Positions 1 to 6,285 of a stretch of DNA of 11,355 nt are shown here, in pieces. Every line of letters begins with the position of its first letter. The first letter of the stretch is position 1. Both the position numbers and the translations under genes were made by a program. The notes beneath the pieces are model-generated. The model was not told the origin of the DNA, did no database searches, and worked only from the letters and a program-made list of their open reading frames with translations. Source of the DNA: Gemmatimonadota bacterium (GTDB lineage: Bacteria > Gemmatimonadota > Gemmatimonadetes > Gemmatimonadales > Gemmatimonadaceae); contig CANJOX010000069.1 of the NCBI GenBank assembly GCA_947475795.1, forward strand, positions 1-11,355, in the 5' to 3' direction.

Positions 1-324
1 CAGGGATTCGCGACGCCAGCCGTTGCCGGCGTAGGCGTAGACGCCGTCTTCGGTGGCGATCCACATGTGGCCGGCGGTATCCACGGCCATGTCGTACACG
101 GTCGCACTGCGCAGCCCGGCCCCGCGGTCGAAGCGCTGTTCGGCGCGCACGCGCAACGTACGACCGAGCGGCACCACGGCCGAGAGGTCACGCGCGGGCG
201 CGTCGGCTTGCGCCACGGACTGCGCCACCGGCTGCGATGCCGCCGTTCCGGGCGCGAGCGGCAGCGCCACGCCGAGCGCCGCCAGCCACGCCACGCGCCG
301 TTCCCCAGCACGCACCACCGTCAT
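1..324 (-). CDS. Propeller-type sensor protein, N-terminal part (3' end outside window)
   Basis: The minus-strand frame is open from an ATG at 324 to the window edge, giving the first 108 residues. Residues about 10-30 form a signal peptide (basic start, hydrophobic WLAALGVALPLA, small residues before Q31), so the product is exported or anchored with a periplasmic sensor part. Residues 77-98 contain VYDMAVDTAGHMWIATEDG, which fits the two-component regulator propeller repeat (Reg_prop: a D-x-x-G-x-x-W-I-x-T-x-x-G-V core). Proteins that start this way are usually hybrid or classical histidine kinases, or LytTR/GGDEF regulators, with a seven-bladed periplasmic sensor; the output domain is not visible here. 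The start overlaps the PPK2 stop as ATGA, and an AAGGGG site lies about 5 nt upstream, so translation is probably coupled. It is the last visible gene of the four-gene operon. Confidence 0.75.
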   Translation of the reverse strand, partial: MTVVRAGERRVAWLAALGVALPLAPGTAASQPVAQSVAQADAPARDLSAVVPLGRTLRVRAEQRFDRGAGLRSATVYDMAVDTAGHMWIATEDGVYAYAGNGWRRESL

Positions 325-1145
325 GCAAACCCCTTGGCCGCGGCGCGCACGGCGTCATCCATCAGTGGGAAGGCGGGGGCCGCCTCCTCGAGCGTATCCA
401 CCAGCAGGCGCGCAATGAGGTAATTGCGCACCGCCTTGTCGTTGGCGGGCACCACAAACCAGGGCGCCCACGGGGTGCTGCACTGCTCGAGCATCTCGCG
501 GTAGGCGTCGGTGTAGGCGTCCCACCGGGCGCGATCCTCGAGATCCTCCAACCGGAATTTCCAGTTCTTCGTGGCATCCTCAAGGCGCGCCTTGAGCCGA
601 CCGTGCTGCTCGTCGCGCGACACGTGCAGCATGCACTTGCGGATGATCACGCCGCTGTCGGTGAGCATGCGTTCGAAGTCGTTGATGTGCGCATAGCGGG
701 GCCGCCACACCGACTCGGGGGCGAGCCCGCGTACGCGCACCGCGAGCACGTCTTCGTAATGCGAGCGGTTGAACACGCCCACCATGCCGCGGGGCGGCAC
801 CACCTGGTGCACGCGCCAGAGAAAGTCGTGCCGCTGCTCCAGCGGCGTGGGGGGGCCGAAGGCGGCCACCTGCACGCCGGTGGGATTGAACGCGCCGTAC
901 ACGGTCTTGATCACGCCGTCCTTGCCGGAGGCATCACGCCCCTGCAGCACCAGCAGCAACGCCTGCCGTCCATCGGCGTGAAAGGCCTGCTGCAACGCGG
1001 ACAGGCGCGTGAGCAGTCCGTCGGTGGCCGCCTCGAGCGCGCCCTTGTCCATCGGGCCCGCCACCGACGCCGCCTTGGCCCCCAACTTCACCTTCTCCCC
1101 CGGCACCACGGGGGTCAGCGTCAACGCCGAGAGTCCAGCGGCCAT
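321..1145 (-). CDS. ppk2: PPK2-family polyphosphate kinase / polyphosphate:nucleotide phosphotransferase
   Basis: This 274-residue protein matches the single-domain PPK2 family, cytosolic enzymes that move phosphate between inorganic polyphosphate and nucleoside mono- or diphosphates. The Walker A loop is GRDASGKDG (residues 69-77). HDFLWRVH (106-113) and the Walker B/catalytic block NRSHYEDV (126-133) follow, then the lid region with KNWKFRLEDLEDRARWD. The C-terminal WFVVPANDKAVRNYL block is also typical. Overall it looks most like the class III/TIGR03709-like group, which can phosphorylate AMP and ADP, but class and nucleotide preference cannot be settled by eye. The frame stays open upstream to 1403, but the start at 1145 is preferred: it gives the family length and a TGATG overlap with the preceding gene. 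The stop overlaps the next start as ATGA. Confidence 0.93.
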   Translation of the reverse strand: MAAGLSALTLTPVVPGEKVKLGAKAASVAGPMDKGALEAATDGLLTRLSALQQAFHADGRQALLLVLQGRDASGKDGVIKTVYGAFNPTGVQVAAFGPPTPLEQRHDFLWRVHQVVPPRGMVGVFNRSHYEDVLAVRVRGLAPESVWRPRYAHINDFERMLTDSGVIIRKCMLHVSRDEQHGRLKARLEDATKNWKFRLEDLEDRARWDAYTDAYREMLEQCSTPWAPWFVVPANDKAVRNYLIARLLVDTLEEAAPAFPLMDDAVRAAAKGFA

Positions 1146-1600
1146 CAAGCGGTCCCGCCCACCGTGGCGGCCCGCCCGGTCATCTCCTGCACCGGAATGA
1201 CAAAGGCCAGCCCACGGGCCGGCGTGGGATCGTCGTCGGAAAAGGCCCCCGGCACCAGCGTGCGGAACGCCGCCACGGCGCGTGCGTACGCGGCCACGTC
1301 GGTGGGCGAGCCGGCAGGGTCGGGAAACTCGATCCGCCCGTGCACCACCACGCTGCGCCACGCGAACAGCGCCGCGATGGCATCGACTTCGAACGCCACC
1401 CACGGATGGTGCGCGAGCACCTCAACCTTGGTGCCGTACTGCGTGCGGCCATACACACAGCCGTCACGGTACACGTAGTGCATGGGCTCGATGTCCACGC
1501 GGTCGCGGAAGGTGAAGGCCAGACGGCCCACCTGCTGCGTGAGGAGCAGCGCCTCGCACTCGGCGCGGTCGAGCGTGTGAAAGTCAGGCTGGCTGGTCAT
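1145..1600 (-). CDS. Pyridoxamine 5'-phosphate oxidase-like flavin-binding protein (NimA-type)
   Basis: This 151-residue protein has the small split-barrel flavoprotein fold of the PNPOx-like superfamily (Pyridox_ox_2/nitroimidazole-resistance type). The N-terminal helix LDRAECEALLL (10-20) leads into VGRLAF (24-29). PMHYVYRDGCVYGRT (39-53) and GTK (56-58) follow, where the family binds FMN phosphate, then the VAFEVD strand (68-73) and WRSVVVHG (81-88). Members bind FMN, F420 or haem and often act as reductases of small molecules; the true substrate is unknown, and it is unlikely to make PLP. A GGAGGG ribosome site lies 3-4 nt before the ATG. The start overlaps the CDF stop (ATGA), and the stop overlaps the PPK2 start (TGATG), so all three are probably co-translated. 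Confidence 0.85.
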   Translation of the reverse strand: MTSQPDFHTLDRAECEALLLTQQVGRLAFTFRDRVDIEPMHYVYRDGCVYGRTQYGTKVEVLAHHPWVAFEVDAIAALFAWRSVVVHGRIEFPDPAGSPTDVAAYARAVAAFRTLVPGAFSDDDPTPARGLAFVIPVQEMTGRAATVGGTA

Positions 1601-2505
1601 GCGCCCTCCGCCGGCTCGTACGGCTCCATGTGGATCAGGACCCCCATCGCCGCCGGCACCCGCCGGCGGATGGCGGTTTTCACCATGCCTGAAAGAATGT
1701 GCGCGTCGTGGAGCGAAAGCGCAGGGTCGGCCTGCACGTGGATGTCGACGTAGAACGCCGTCCCCGTTTTGCGGACTTTGAGCTTTTCGATGGCCCGCAC
1801 GCCCGGCGTGGCTTCAGCGGCCTCGGCCACCGCGGCGAAAATGGCGGGCTCGGGGGCGCGGTCCATGAGATCCCGCAGGGCGGTGCGCAGCAGCAGGGCG
1901 CCGTTCACGCAGATGACGCCCGCGGCCACCAGCGCCGCCCAGTCGTCGGCCGGCTCCCAGCCGGGGCCACCGATGAGGGCCGCCGAGATGCCGAGAAAGG
2001 CCGCCCCTGAGGTGATCGCGTCGGCGCGGTGGTGCCAGCCGTCGGCGGCCACGATTACGCTGCCGGTGGCCACACTGGCCGCCATCACGCGCTTGGCCAG
2101 TTGCTCCTTGACCACGACGACGAGCGCGAGCACGAGCAGCGTCCACCACGCCGGGGCGTGATGCGGCGTGCGGATCTCGCGGACCGCCTCGATGGCGATG
2201 CCGGCCGCGGCGCCCAGCATGATGGCCGCGACGGTGGCAGCGGCCAGCGGCTCAGCCCGTCCGTACCCGAAGGGATAGAACTCGTCGGGATCGCGGCTGG
2301 CGATCCGCAGCCCGGAGAGCACCACCACGGACCCGATCGTGTCAGTCGAACTCTCGATAGCGTCGGCCACCAGCGCGTATGAATTTCCGACGAGCCCGGC
2401 GACGAGCTTGATCACGGCCAGCCCCGCATTGATCACGAGTCCGAGCTGCGCAAGCCGCTGGGAGTGGGGAACGACCGGGGGAACAGGCAACAGATCCGCA
2501 CGCAT
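1597..2505 (-). CDS. Cation diffusion facilitator (CDF) family metal efflux transporter
   Basis: This 302-residue inner-membrane protein has the CDF layout: six hydrophobic segments (roughly 20-40, 44-66, 87-108, 119-133, 144-178 and 190-215) and a cytosolic ferredoxin-like C-terminal domain with FYVDIHVQADPALSLHDAH. CDF proteins exchange protons for divalent metals such as Zn, Fe, Mn, Co or Cd. The transport site is visible as E51xxxD55 in the second segment and H158xxxD162 in the fifth. The usual pair in segment two is HxxxD or DxxxD, so glutamate is a variant. The loop motif normally read as HPFGHGKAEP is YPFGYGRAEP here (77-86), with both histidines replaced by tyrosine. An in-frame ATG at 2562 would add 19 unconserved residues; 2505 is preferred because a TAGATT box sits just upstream. 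It is the first gene of the minus-strand operon. Confidence 0.9.
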   Translation of the reverse strand: MRADLLPVPPVVPHSQRLAQLGLVINAGLAVIKLVAGLVGNSYALVADAIESSTDTIGSVVVLSGLRIASRDPDEFYPFGYGRAEPLAAATVAAIMLGAAAGIAIEAVREIRTPHHAPAWWTLLVLALVVVVKEQLAKRVMAASVATGSVIVAADGWHHRADAITSGAAFLGISAALIGGPGWEPADDWAALVAAGVICVNGALLLRTALRDLMDRAPEPAIFAAVAEAAEATPGVRAIEKLKVRKTGTAFYVDIHVQADPALSLHDAHILSGMVKTAIRRRVPAAMGVLIHMEPYEPAEGA

Positions 2506-2513
2506 AGCGGTGC

Positions 2514-2519
2514 AATCTA
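2514..2519 (-). promoter_or_regulatory. Probable -10 box of the CDF operon (leaderless type)
   Basis: On the minus strand TAGATT is followed by GCACCGCT and then the ATG at 2505. It fits the TANNNT -10 pattern, and a start site about 7-9 nt downstream would fall on or next to the ATG. No Shine-Dalgarno sequence is present. No good -35 hexamer is seen 16-18 bp upstream. The octamer TAGATTGC is repeated before two other genes of this window. Confidence 0.5.
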
Positions 2520-2574
2520 GCGGGACGCGCGACTGCGCGGACGCCGAGGGGCCGCGCGCCATTCATCATCATCT

Positions 2575-2580
2575 GACAAT
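2575..2580 (+). promoter_or_regulatory. Possible -10 box of the OmpA-family gene
   Basis: GACAAT (4 of 6 matches to TATAAT) lies 10 nt before the ATG at 2591, in the 85-bp divergent gap with the CDF gene. The stretch between, GGGAAGCCTT, could instead act as a weak ribosome site. Both readings are weak. Confidence 0.25.
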
Positions 2581-2590
2581 GGGAAGCCTT

Positions 2591-3622
2591 ATGCGAACGC
2601 TGTCTCGGTTCATCATCGGCGCGACACTCACGGTCGCGCTGCCGGCGTCGGCCACGGCCCAACGGCAAGGGGCCATCGAAATCGGCGGATTCGGCCGCGT
2701 GACGCGCTTTGCCGACACGCTGCGCCTCGACACCGGATTGGGGATCGGCGGGCGCGCGGGACTCTACGTGTACCGCAACTGGCTGCTCGAGGCGGAGCTC
2801 AGCTACGCCGATGTGGACGTGACCCCGCCGTTCGCCACGGTGCCGGCGCAGGCCGCGCTCGACGCGGTGTCGCACACGCTGTGGGCGTATCGTCTCACGT
2901 ATAACCATCCGGTGTCGGAGCGCGTGAAGCTGCTGGCCGGGGCCGGGTACGCGTACGATGCGTACGGGCGCGCCCGCACGGTGGCCCCACGCGGCGGTGG
3001 ACCGCAGGGGCTGCTGGGGATGCGCGTGATCCTCAACGACCGGCTATCGGCGCGCGTGGAGGGCACGGGCACGTACGTGTTGCCGGCCGACGACGACACC
3101 AAGCCAGTGCCACGCGCCGCCGCGTGGAATCTGGGCGCGCAGGCGGGGCTGAGCCTGTCCTTCTTCGCCCGTCCGGCCGCGCCCCCGCGCGTGGTGCGCG
3201 ACACGGTGCGGATGGTCACGCGCGACACGGTGTACGTGACGCGGCTGGATACGGTCCGGTTAGTGGGCCCGTCACCGCGCCCGGTGGTGATCGGGGCGAT
3301 CAACTTCGCCTTCAACGCGATCGACATCTCCCCCGAGGCGAAGACCGTGCTCGACGCCATCGCGGCGTCGCTGGTGGACCCGAGCAACGCCGCGCGCACG
3401 ATCACCGTGACCGGCAACACCGACGCGATCGGCTCGGAGCGTTTTAACGAGACGCTGGGTCAGGGGCGCGCCGATCAGGCCAAGGCCTATCTCGTTTCGA
3501 AGGGGGTGGCCGAGTCGCGAATCATGGCGCGGTCGCAGGGGGAGAAGGATCCCGTGGCCCCGAACACCACCGACAATGGCCGGGCCACCAACCGCCGTGT
3601 GCTGGTGATGCTCACCAACTAG
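2591..3622 (+). CDS. Outer membrane beta-barrel protein with C-terminal OmpA peptidoglycan-binding domain
   Basis: This 343-residue protein starts with a signal peptide (MRTLSRFIIGATLTVALP, likely cut near ATAQ, residues 21-24). About 170 residues follow with alternating aromatic/hydrophobic pattern typical of a small outer membrane beta-barrel. A linker at residues 200-224 carries the triplet DTV three times at eight-residue spacing (D204, D212, D220). The C-terminal half (about 228-343) is an OmpA-like domain ending in GRATNRRV. Its D278 and R293 have the 15-residue spacing of the Asp/Arg pair that grips diaminopimelate in known OmpA domains, so it should tether the outer membrane to peptidoglycan. 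The frame is open back to 2339 over the CDF gene, but the signal peptide fixes the start at 2591 (or ATG 2579). It is divergent from the CDF operon and followed by a strong hairpin. Confidence 0.88.
   Translation: MRTLSRFIIGATLTVALPASATAQRQGAIEIGGFGRVTRFADTLRLDTGLGIGGRAGLYVYRNWLLEAELSYADVDVTPPFATVPAQAALDAVSHTLWAYRLTYNHPVSERVKLLAGAGYAYDAYGRARTVAPRGGGPQGLLGMRVILNDRLSARVEGTGTYVLPADDDTKPVPRAAAWNLGAQAGLSLSFFARPAAPPRVVRDTVRMVTRDTVYVTRLDTVRLVGPSPRPVVIGAINFAFNAIDISPEAKTVLDAIAASLVDPSNAARTITVTGNTDAIGSERFNETLGQGRADQAKAYLVSKGVAESRIMARSQGEKDPVAPNTTDNGRATNRRVLVMLTN
3196..3232 (+). repeat. Direct repeat coding the DTV linker of the OmpA-family protein
   Basis: The 13-mer GCGCGACACGGTG occurs at 3196-3208 and again at 3220-3232, exactly 24 bp apart, which is eight codons. 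A third diverged unit (ctggatacggtc, from 3245) completes a three-unit protein repeat with Asp-Thr-Val at each start. It looks like an internal duplication that lengthened the linker between barrel and OmpA domain. Confidence 0.6.
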
Positions 3623-3655
3623 GGGCGGCTTCAGGGCCCGGGGGGCGGTCCCCGC

Positions 3656-3695
3656 ACGAACGCCGCGTCGCGCACTCCGTCGACGCGGCGTTCGT
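3656..3695. terminator. Perfect 15-bp inverted repeat between the OmpA-family gene and the acyltransferase
   Basis: The arm ACGAACGCCGCGTCG (3656-3670) is matched without error by CGACGCGGCGTTCGT (3681-3695) around a 10-nt loop. It lies 34 bp after the OmpA-family stop and 13 bp before the TAGATT box of the next gene. Its position suits a transcription terminator, but no T-run follows the stem. It may work without one, mark a processing point, or bind a dimeric regulator over the downstream promoter. Confidence 0.55.
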
Positions 3696-3707
3696 CGTGG
3701 AGGCCGT

Positions 3708-3713
3708 TAGATT
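3708..3713 (+). promoter_or_regulatory. Probable -10 box of the acyltransferase/transglycosylase operon (leaderless type)
   Basis: TAGATT is followed by GCGCAGCGC (9 nt) and the ATG at 3723, with no Shine-Dalgarno sequence between. The octamer TAGATTGC is identical to that before the CDF and DUF4403 genes. The -35 region would fall inside the right arm of the upstream hairpin and shows no clear hexamer. Confidence 0.5.
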
Positions 3714-3722
3714 GCGCAGCGC

Positions 3723-4691
3723 ATGAGCATCCCGCCCCCCACCACGCCCCCCGCCGCCCCGTCGGTCACGCCGAAGCCGGCCACGCTGTCGCACCGACTC
3801 GAGTACGCCGGCGCGCGCGTGGCGGTGTTTGCGCTGGGGTTGGTGGGGTGGCGCGCGGCGAGCTGGGTGGGCGGGCTCATCGCGCGGCTGGTGTACAAGC
3901 CGATCGGTATCCGCCGCGGCGTGGTGGAGCGGCAGATCGCCGCCGCGTTTCCGGAGCTCACGCCGGCCGAGGTCGAGCAGGTGGCGCGGCGGTCGTACGA
4001 TAGCCTGGGGCGGACGTCGATCGAGACGGCCGTGCTCCCCGGCGCGTCGCGCGCGGAGGTGCTGGCGCGCGTGGAGCGGGTGGAAGGGTGGGAGCTGGTC
4101 GAGGCGGCGCTGGCCAAGGGCAACGGCTTGCTGATCGTGACCGGCCACCTGGGCAACTGGGAATTCGGCGGCGCCTACTTCGCCGCCCGCGGCGTGGCCA
4201 TCGATGTGGTCACGCGCGGTATGGCCAACCCGATCTTCGACGCGTACATCACCCGCACGCGACGGCAGATCGGCATGGAGGTCATCCACGACAAGGACGC
4301 CGTGCGCCGCACGCCGCGCTCGCTGCGCGACAACCACGCGATCGCCTTCGTGAGCGATCACGACGCCCTCGGCCTGGCCAGCACCTTCGTGCCGTTCTTC
4401 GGCCGGCCGGCCAAGACGCCGCGCGGTCCGGCGGTGTTCGCGCTGCGCTTCGAGGTGCCCACGGTGTTCGTGGGCGTGCTGCGTCAGCCCAGCGGTCGCT
4501 ACGCGATTCTCATCGAGCCGGTTGAAGTCGAGCGGACCGGCGACCGTGACGTGGACATCGACGCGATCGTGCTGCGCTACACGCAGATTCTCGAGCGGCT
4601 CGTGCGCGAGTATCCCGCGCAGTACTTCTGGCAGCATCGGCGGTGGCGTCGTCAGCCCCCCGACACGCCGCCGCACCTGCGGGAGCCATAG
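3723..4691 (+). CDS. Lysophospholipid/lipid A acyltransferase, LpxL/HtrB family
   Basis: This 322-residue protein belongs to the LpxL/LpxM family, inner-membrane enzymes that add a secondary acyl chain to lipid A precursors on the cytosolic face. A proline-rich N-terminus (4-20) precedes a hydrophobic anchor (about 30-58). The catalytic HX4E motif is HLGNWE (H142 to E147). Further family blocks are the DHDALG segment followed by FVPFFGRPAKTPRGPA, and QYFWQHRRWR near the C-terminus, the usual W-x-HRR signature. Length agrees with the family (about 300-320). Some homologues act on ornithine or other lipids, so lipid A is likely but not proven. The next gene starts 2 bp after its stop by my call, forming an envelope-building pair. 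Confidence 0.88.
   Translation: MSIPPPTTPPAAPSVTPKPATLSHRLEYAGARVAVFALGLVGWRAASWVGGLIARLVYKPIGIRRGVVERQIAAAFPELTPAEVEQVARRSYDSLGRTSIETAVLPGASRAEVLARVERVEGWELVEAALAKGNGLLIVTGHLGNWEFGGAYFAARGVAIDVVTRGMANPIFDAYITRTRRQIGMEVIHDKDAVRRTPRSLRDNHAIAFVSDHDALGLASTFVPFFGRPAKTPRGPAVFALRFEVPTVFVGVLRQPSGRYAILIEPVEVERTGDRDVDIDAIVLRYTQILERLVREYPAQYFWQHRRWRRQPPDTPPHLREP
4681..4685 (+). promoter_or_regulatory. Ribosome binding site of the transglycosylase gene
   Basis: GGGAG lies 8 nt before the GTG at 4694, inside the end of the acyltransferase gene. This favours the GTG over the in-frame ATG at 4643, which would overlap the upstream gene by 49 bp. Confidence 0.5.
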
Positions 4692-4693
4692 CC

Positions 4694-5431
4694 GTGGCCA
4701 AGACCGCGCGGAGTCGCACCGGCTGGCGCCGCGTGCTGCGCCTGGCCCTGCTGTCGGTGGGAGGGCTGATGCTGCTCCCCGTGCCGTTCATTCTGCTGTT
4801 TGCCGTGGTGCAGCCACCGGTCACGTCGGTGATGCTGCAGCGCGTCGTGGCCCGCACCGTGAACGGCGACCGCCCCATCTGGCCGCAGCACACCACGGTG
4901 TCGCGCGCGGGGCTGTCGCCGTTGCTGCGGCGCGCCGTGCTGGCGTCGGAGGACGACCGCTTCTATCTCCACTTCGGCATCGATGCCGTGGAGATCCAGA
5001 ACGCGCTCGAGCGCCGCCGACGCGGCGGCAAACTGCGCGGTGCGTCCACGATCACGCAGCAGGTGGCCAAGAACCTGTTCCTGTGGAACGGACGCTCGTT
5101 CGTGCGCAAAGGGATCGAGGCGTACATCGCGCTGCTGCTGGAGCTGCTGCTGAGCAAGGAGCGCATTCTCGATCTGTACCTCAATCTGGCCGAATGGGGA
5201 CCCAACGCGTTCGGGGCCGAAGCGGCGGCGCGGGTGCACTACGGCAAGAGCGCAGCCAGACTCACGCGTGACGAGGCGGCGCGACTGGCCGCCATTTTGC
5301 CGGCCCCGCGCCGCTGGTCACCGAAGGGGGCGATCGCGTCGCGGCGCGCGGCGACGATTCTGGGGCGCATGCAGTACGCCGCACCCACCAGCGAACCGCC
5401 GGCCCCGCCGAAGAAACGCCGCCGCTCGTAA
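4694..5431 (+). CDS. mtgA: Monofunctional biosynthetic peptidoglycan transglycosylase (GT51)
   Basis: This 245-residue protein (GTG start) is a stand-alone glycosyltransferase-51 domain that polymerises lipid II into glycan strands in the periplasm. A basic N-terminus is followed by one membrane anchor (about 14-40). The catalytic glutamate is E86 in the block EDDRFYLHFG. The other GT51 motifs follow in order: RGASTITQQVAKNLFLW, then RK...E leading to SKERILDLYLNLAEWG and AFGAEAAARVHYGK, and ILPAPRRWSP near the end. There is no transpeptidase domain, and the length matches E. coli MtgA (about 242). The C-terminus is a short Pro/Lys/Arg-rich tail. The 2-bp spacing from the acyltransferase suggests one transcript. 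An ATG at 4643 is an alternative start. Confidence 0.92.
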   Translation: MAKTARSRTGWRRVLRLALLSVGGLMLLPVPFILLFAVVQPPVTSVMLQRVVARTVNGDRPIWPQHTTVSRAGLSPLLRRAVLASEDDRFYLHFGIDAVEIQNALERRRRGGKLRGASTITQQVAKNLFLWNGRSFVRKGIEAYIALLLELLLSKERILDLYLNLAEWGPNAFGAEAAARVHYGKSAARLTRDEAARLAAILPAPRRWSPKGAIASRRAATILGRMQYAAPTSEPPAPPKKRRRS

Positions 5432-5443
5432 GGGCGCCCGGCG

Positions 5444-6223
5444 TCAGCTGCCGATGACCAGGCCGCCGTCAACGGTGAGGACCGCGCCGTTGATGAACGC
5501 CGCGAGGTCGGAGGCGAGGAAGCAGTAGGCGTTCGCGACGTCGTCCGGCGTGCCAAGGCGTCCGACCGGTGTGTGCCGGTGCATGGCGTCGAGTGCCGCG
5601 GCCGGCATGGTCGCGGTCATGTCCGTGGCGATGAACCCCGGCGCGATGGCGTTCACGGTGATGCGCCGCTTCCCGAGTTCGCGGGCCCACACGTGCGTCA
5701 TCCCAATGACGCCCGCTTTCGTGGCCACGTAATTCGTCTGGCCGAAGTTGCCATGCCCGGCGACGACCGACGACGCGTTGATGATCCGTCCCCCACCGCG
5801 CTTCAACAGCTCGGGGACCACCGCCTGCGTGCATGTAAAGACGCCCTTCAGATTCACGGCGACGACGTCGTCAAACTCATCATCCGTCATCCCCCCCGTG
5901 ACGACGCCGTCGGTGACCTTCACGAGCTGCGCGTCGCGGATGATCCCAGCATTGTTGATGAGAATATCGATCCCGCCGAACTGCGCGACCGTGGCGCGCA
6001 CGGCCGCCGCCACGCTGGCGCGTTGCGTCACATCGGTCTCGATGAAGTGCACGTCCAACTGCTCCGCAGCGAGCGCGGCGGTGGCGGCGGCACCGGCGGC
6101 CGTTGCCCGGTCCCAGATCGCCACGCGGGCACCGCTGCGGGCGAAACGCCGCGCGGTGGCGCGGCCGATGCCATTGGCGCCGCCGGTCACGACGGCGACG
6201 CGTCCCGTCAGATCGATATGCAT
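5444..6223 (-). CDS. Short-chain dehydrogenase/reductase, FabG-like
   Basis: This 259-residue cytosolic protein is a classical SDR oxidoreductase. The cofactor loop is TGGANGIG (13-20), D38 ends the second strand (acidic, favouring NAD(H) over NADP(H)), and NNAG lies at 90-93. The catalytic set is N124, S152, Y165 and K169 (YVATK). PGFIATDM and the C-terminal LTVDGG are FabG/PhaB hallmarks. Compared with FabG, it has extra residues at 102-112 (KVTDGVVTGGM), a feature I recall from some acetoacetyl-CoA or 3-oxoacyl reductases. No acyl carrier or other fatty acid gene is nearby, so the substrate is open. It is convergent with mtgA (12-bp gap) and divergent from the DUF4403 gene (62-bp gap). The ATG at 6223 has no Shine-Dalgarno but a TACTTT box 7 nt upstream. 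Confidence 0.9.
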   Translation of the reverse strand: MHIDLTGRVAVVTGGANGIGRATARRFARSGARVAIWDRATAAGAAATAALAAEQLDVHFIETDVTQRASVAAAVRATVAQFGGIDILINNAGIIRDAQLVKVTDGVVTGGMTDDEFDDVVAVNLKGVFTCTQAVVPELLKRGGGRIINASSVVAGHGNFGQTNYVATKAGVIGMTHVWARELGKRRITVNAIAPGFIATDMTATMPAAALDAMHRHTPVGRLGTPDDVANAYCFLASDLAAFINGAVLTVDGGLVIGS

Positions 6224-6230
6224 GCGCGCC

Positions 6231-6258
6231 AAAGTATCCCGCAGCCTCAGCCGTGCAA
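6231..6258 (-). promoter_or_regulatory. Probable promoter of the SDR gene (leaderless type)
   Basis: On the minus strand TTGCAC (6258-6253) and TACTTT (6236-6231) are separated by 16 nt. The -10 box fits TANNNT and ends 7 nt before the ATG at 6223, so the message would begin at or beside the start codon. Confidence 0.5.
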
Positions 6259-6273
6259 GGGCGCCCGTCCCGG

Positions 6274-6279
6274 TAGATT
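6274..6279 (+). promoter_or_regulatory. Probable -10 box of the DUF4403 gene (leaderless type)
   Basis: TAGATT followed by GCCGTG leads directly to the ATG at 6286. A six-nt gap is the spacing expected when transcription starts at the A of the ATG. It shares the octamer TAGATTGC with two other genes of the window. No clear -35 hexamer is visible. Confidence 0.5.
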
Positions 6280-6285
6280 GCCGTG

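Noticed and set aside
1146..1403. Upstream extension of the PPK2 frame to an ATG at 1403
   Set aside because: It would overlap the FMN-protein gene in another frame and add unconserved Arg-rich sequence; 1145 gives the family length and a TGATG junction.
237..1478. Long plus-strand frame across the PPK2 and FMN-protein genes (413 codons)
   Set aside because: It lies antisense to two overlapping genes with strong motifs, and its translation is low-complexity His/Arg/Pro-rich.
2339..2590. Upstream extension of the OmpA-family frame
   Set aside because: It runs antisense through the CDF gene; the signal peptide begins only at 2591.
3612..4676. Minus-strand frame opposite the acyltransferase (354 codons)
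   Set aside because: It is a shadow of the LpxL-family gene, runs through the hairpin and has no recognisable motif.
5432..5439. GGGCGCCC palindrome between mtgA and the SDR as a bidirectional terminator
   Set aside because: The 12-bp convergent gap is too short and the stem of four bp too small to support the call.
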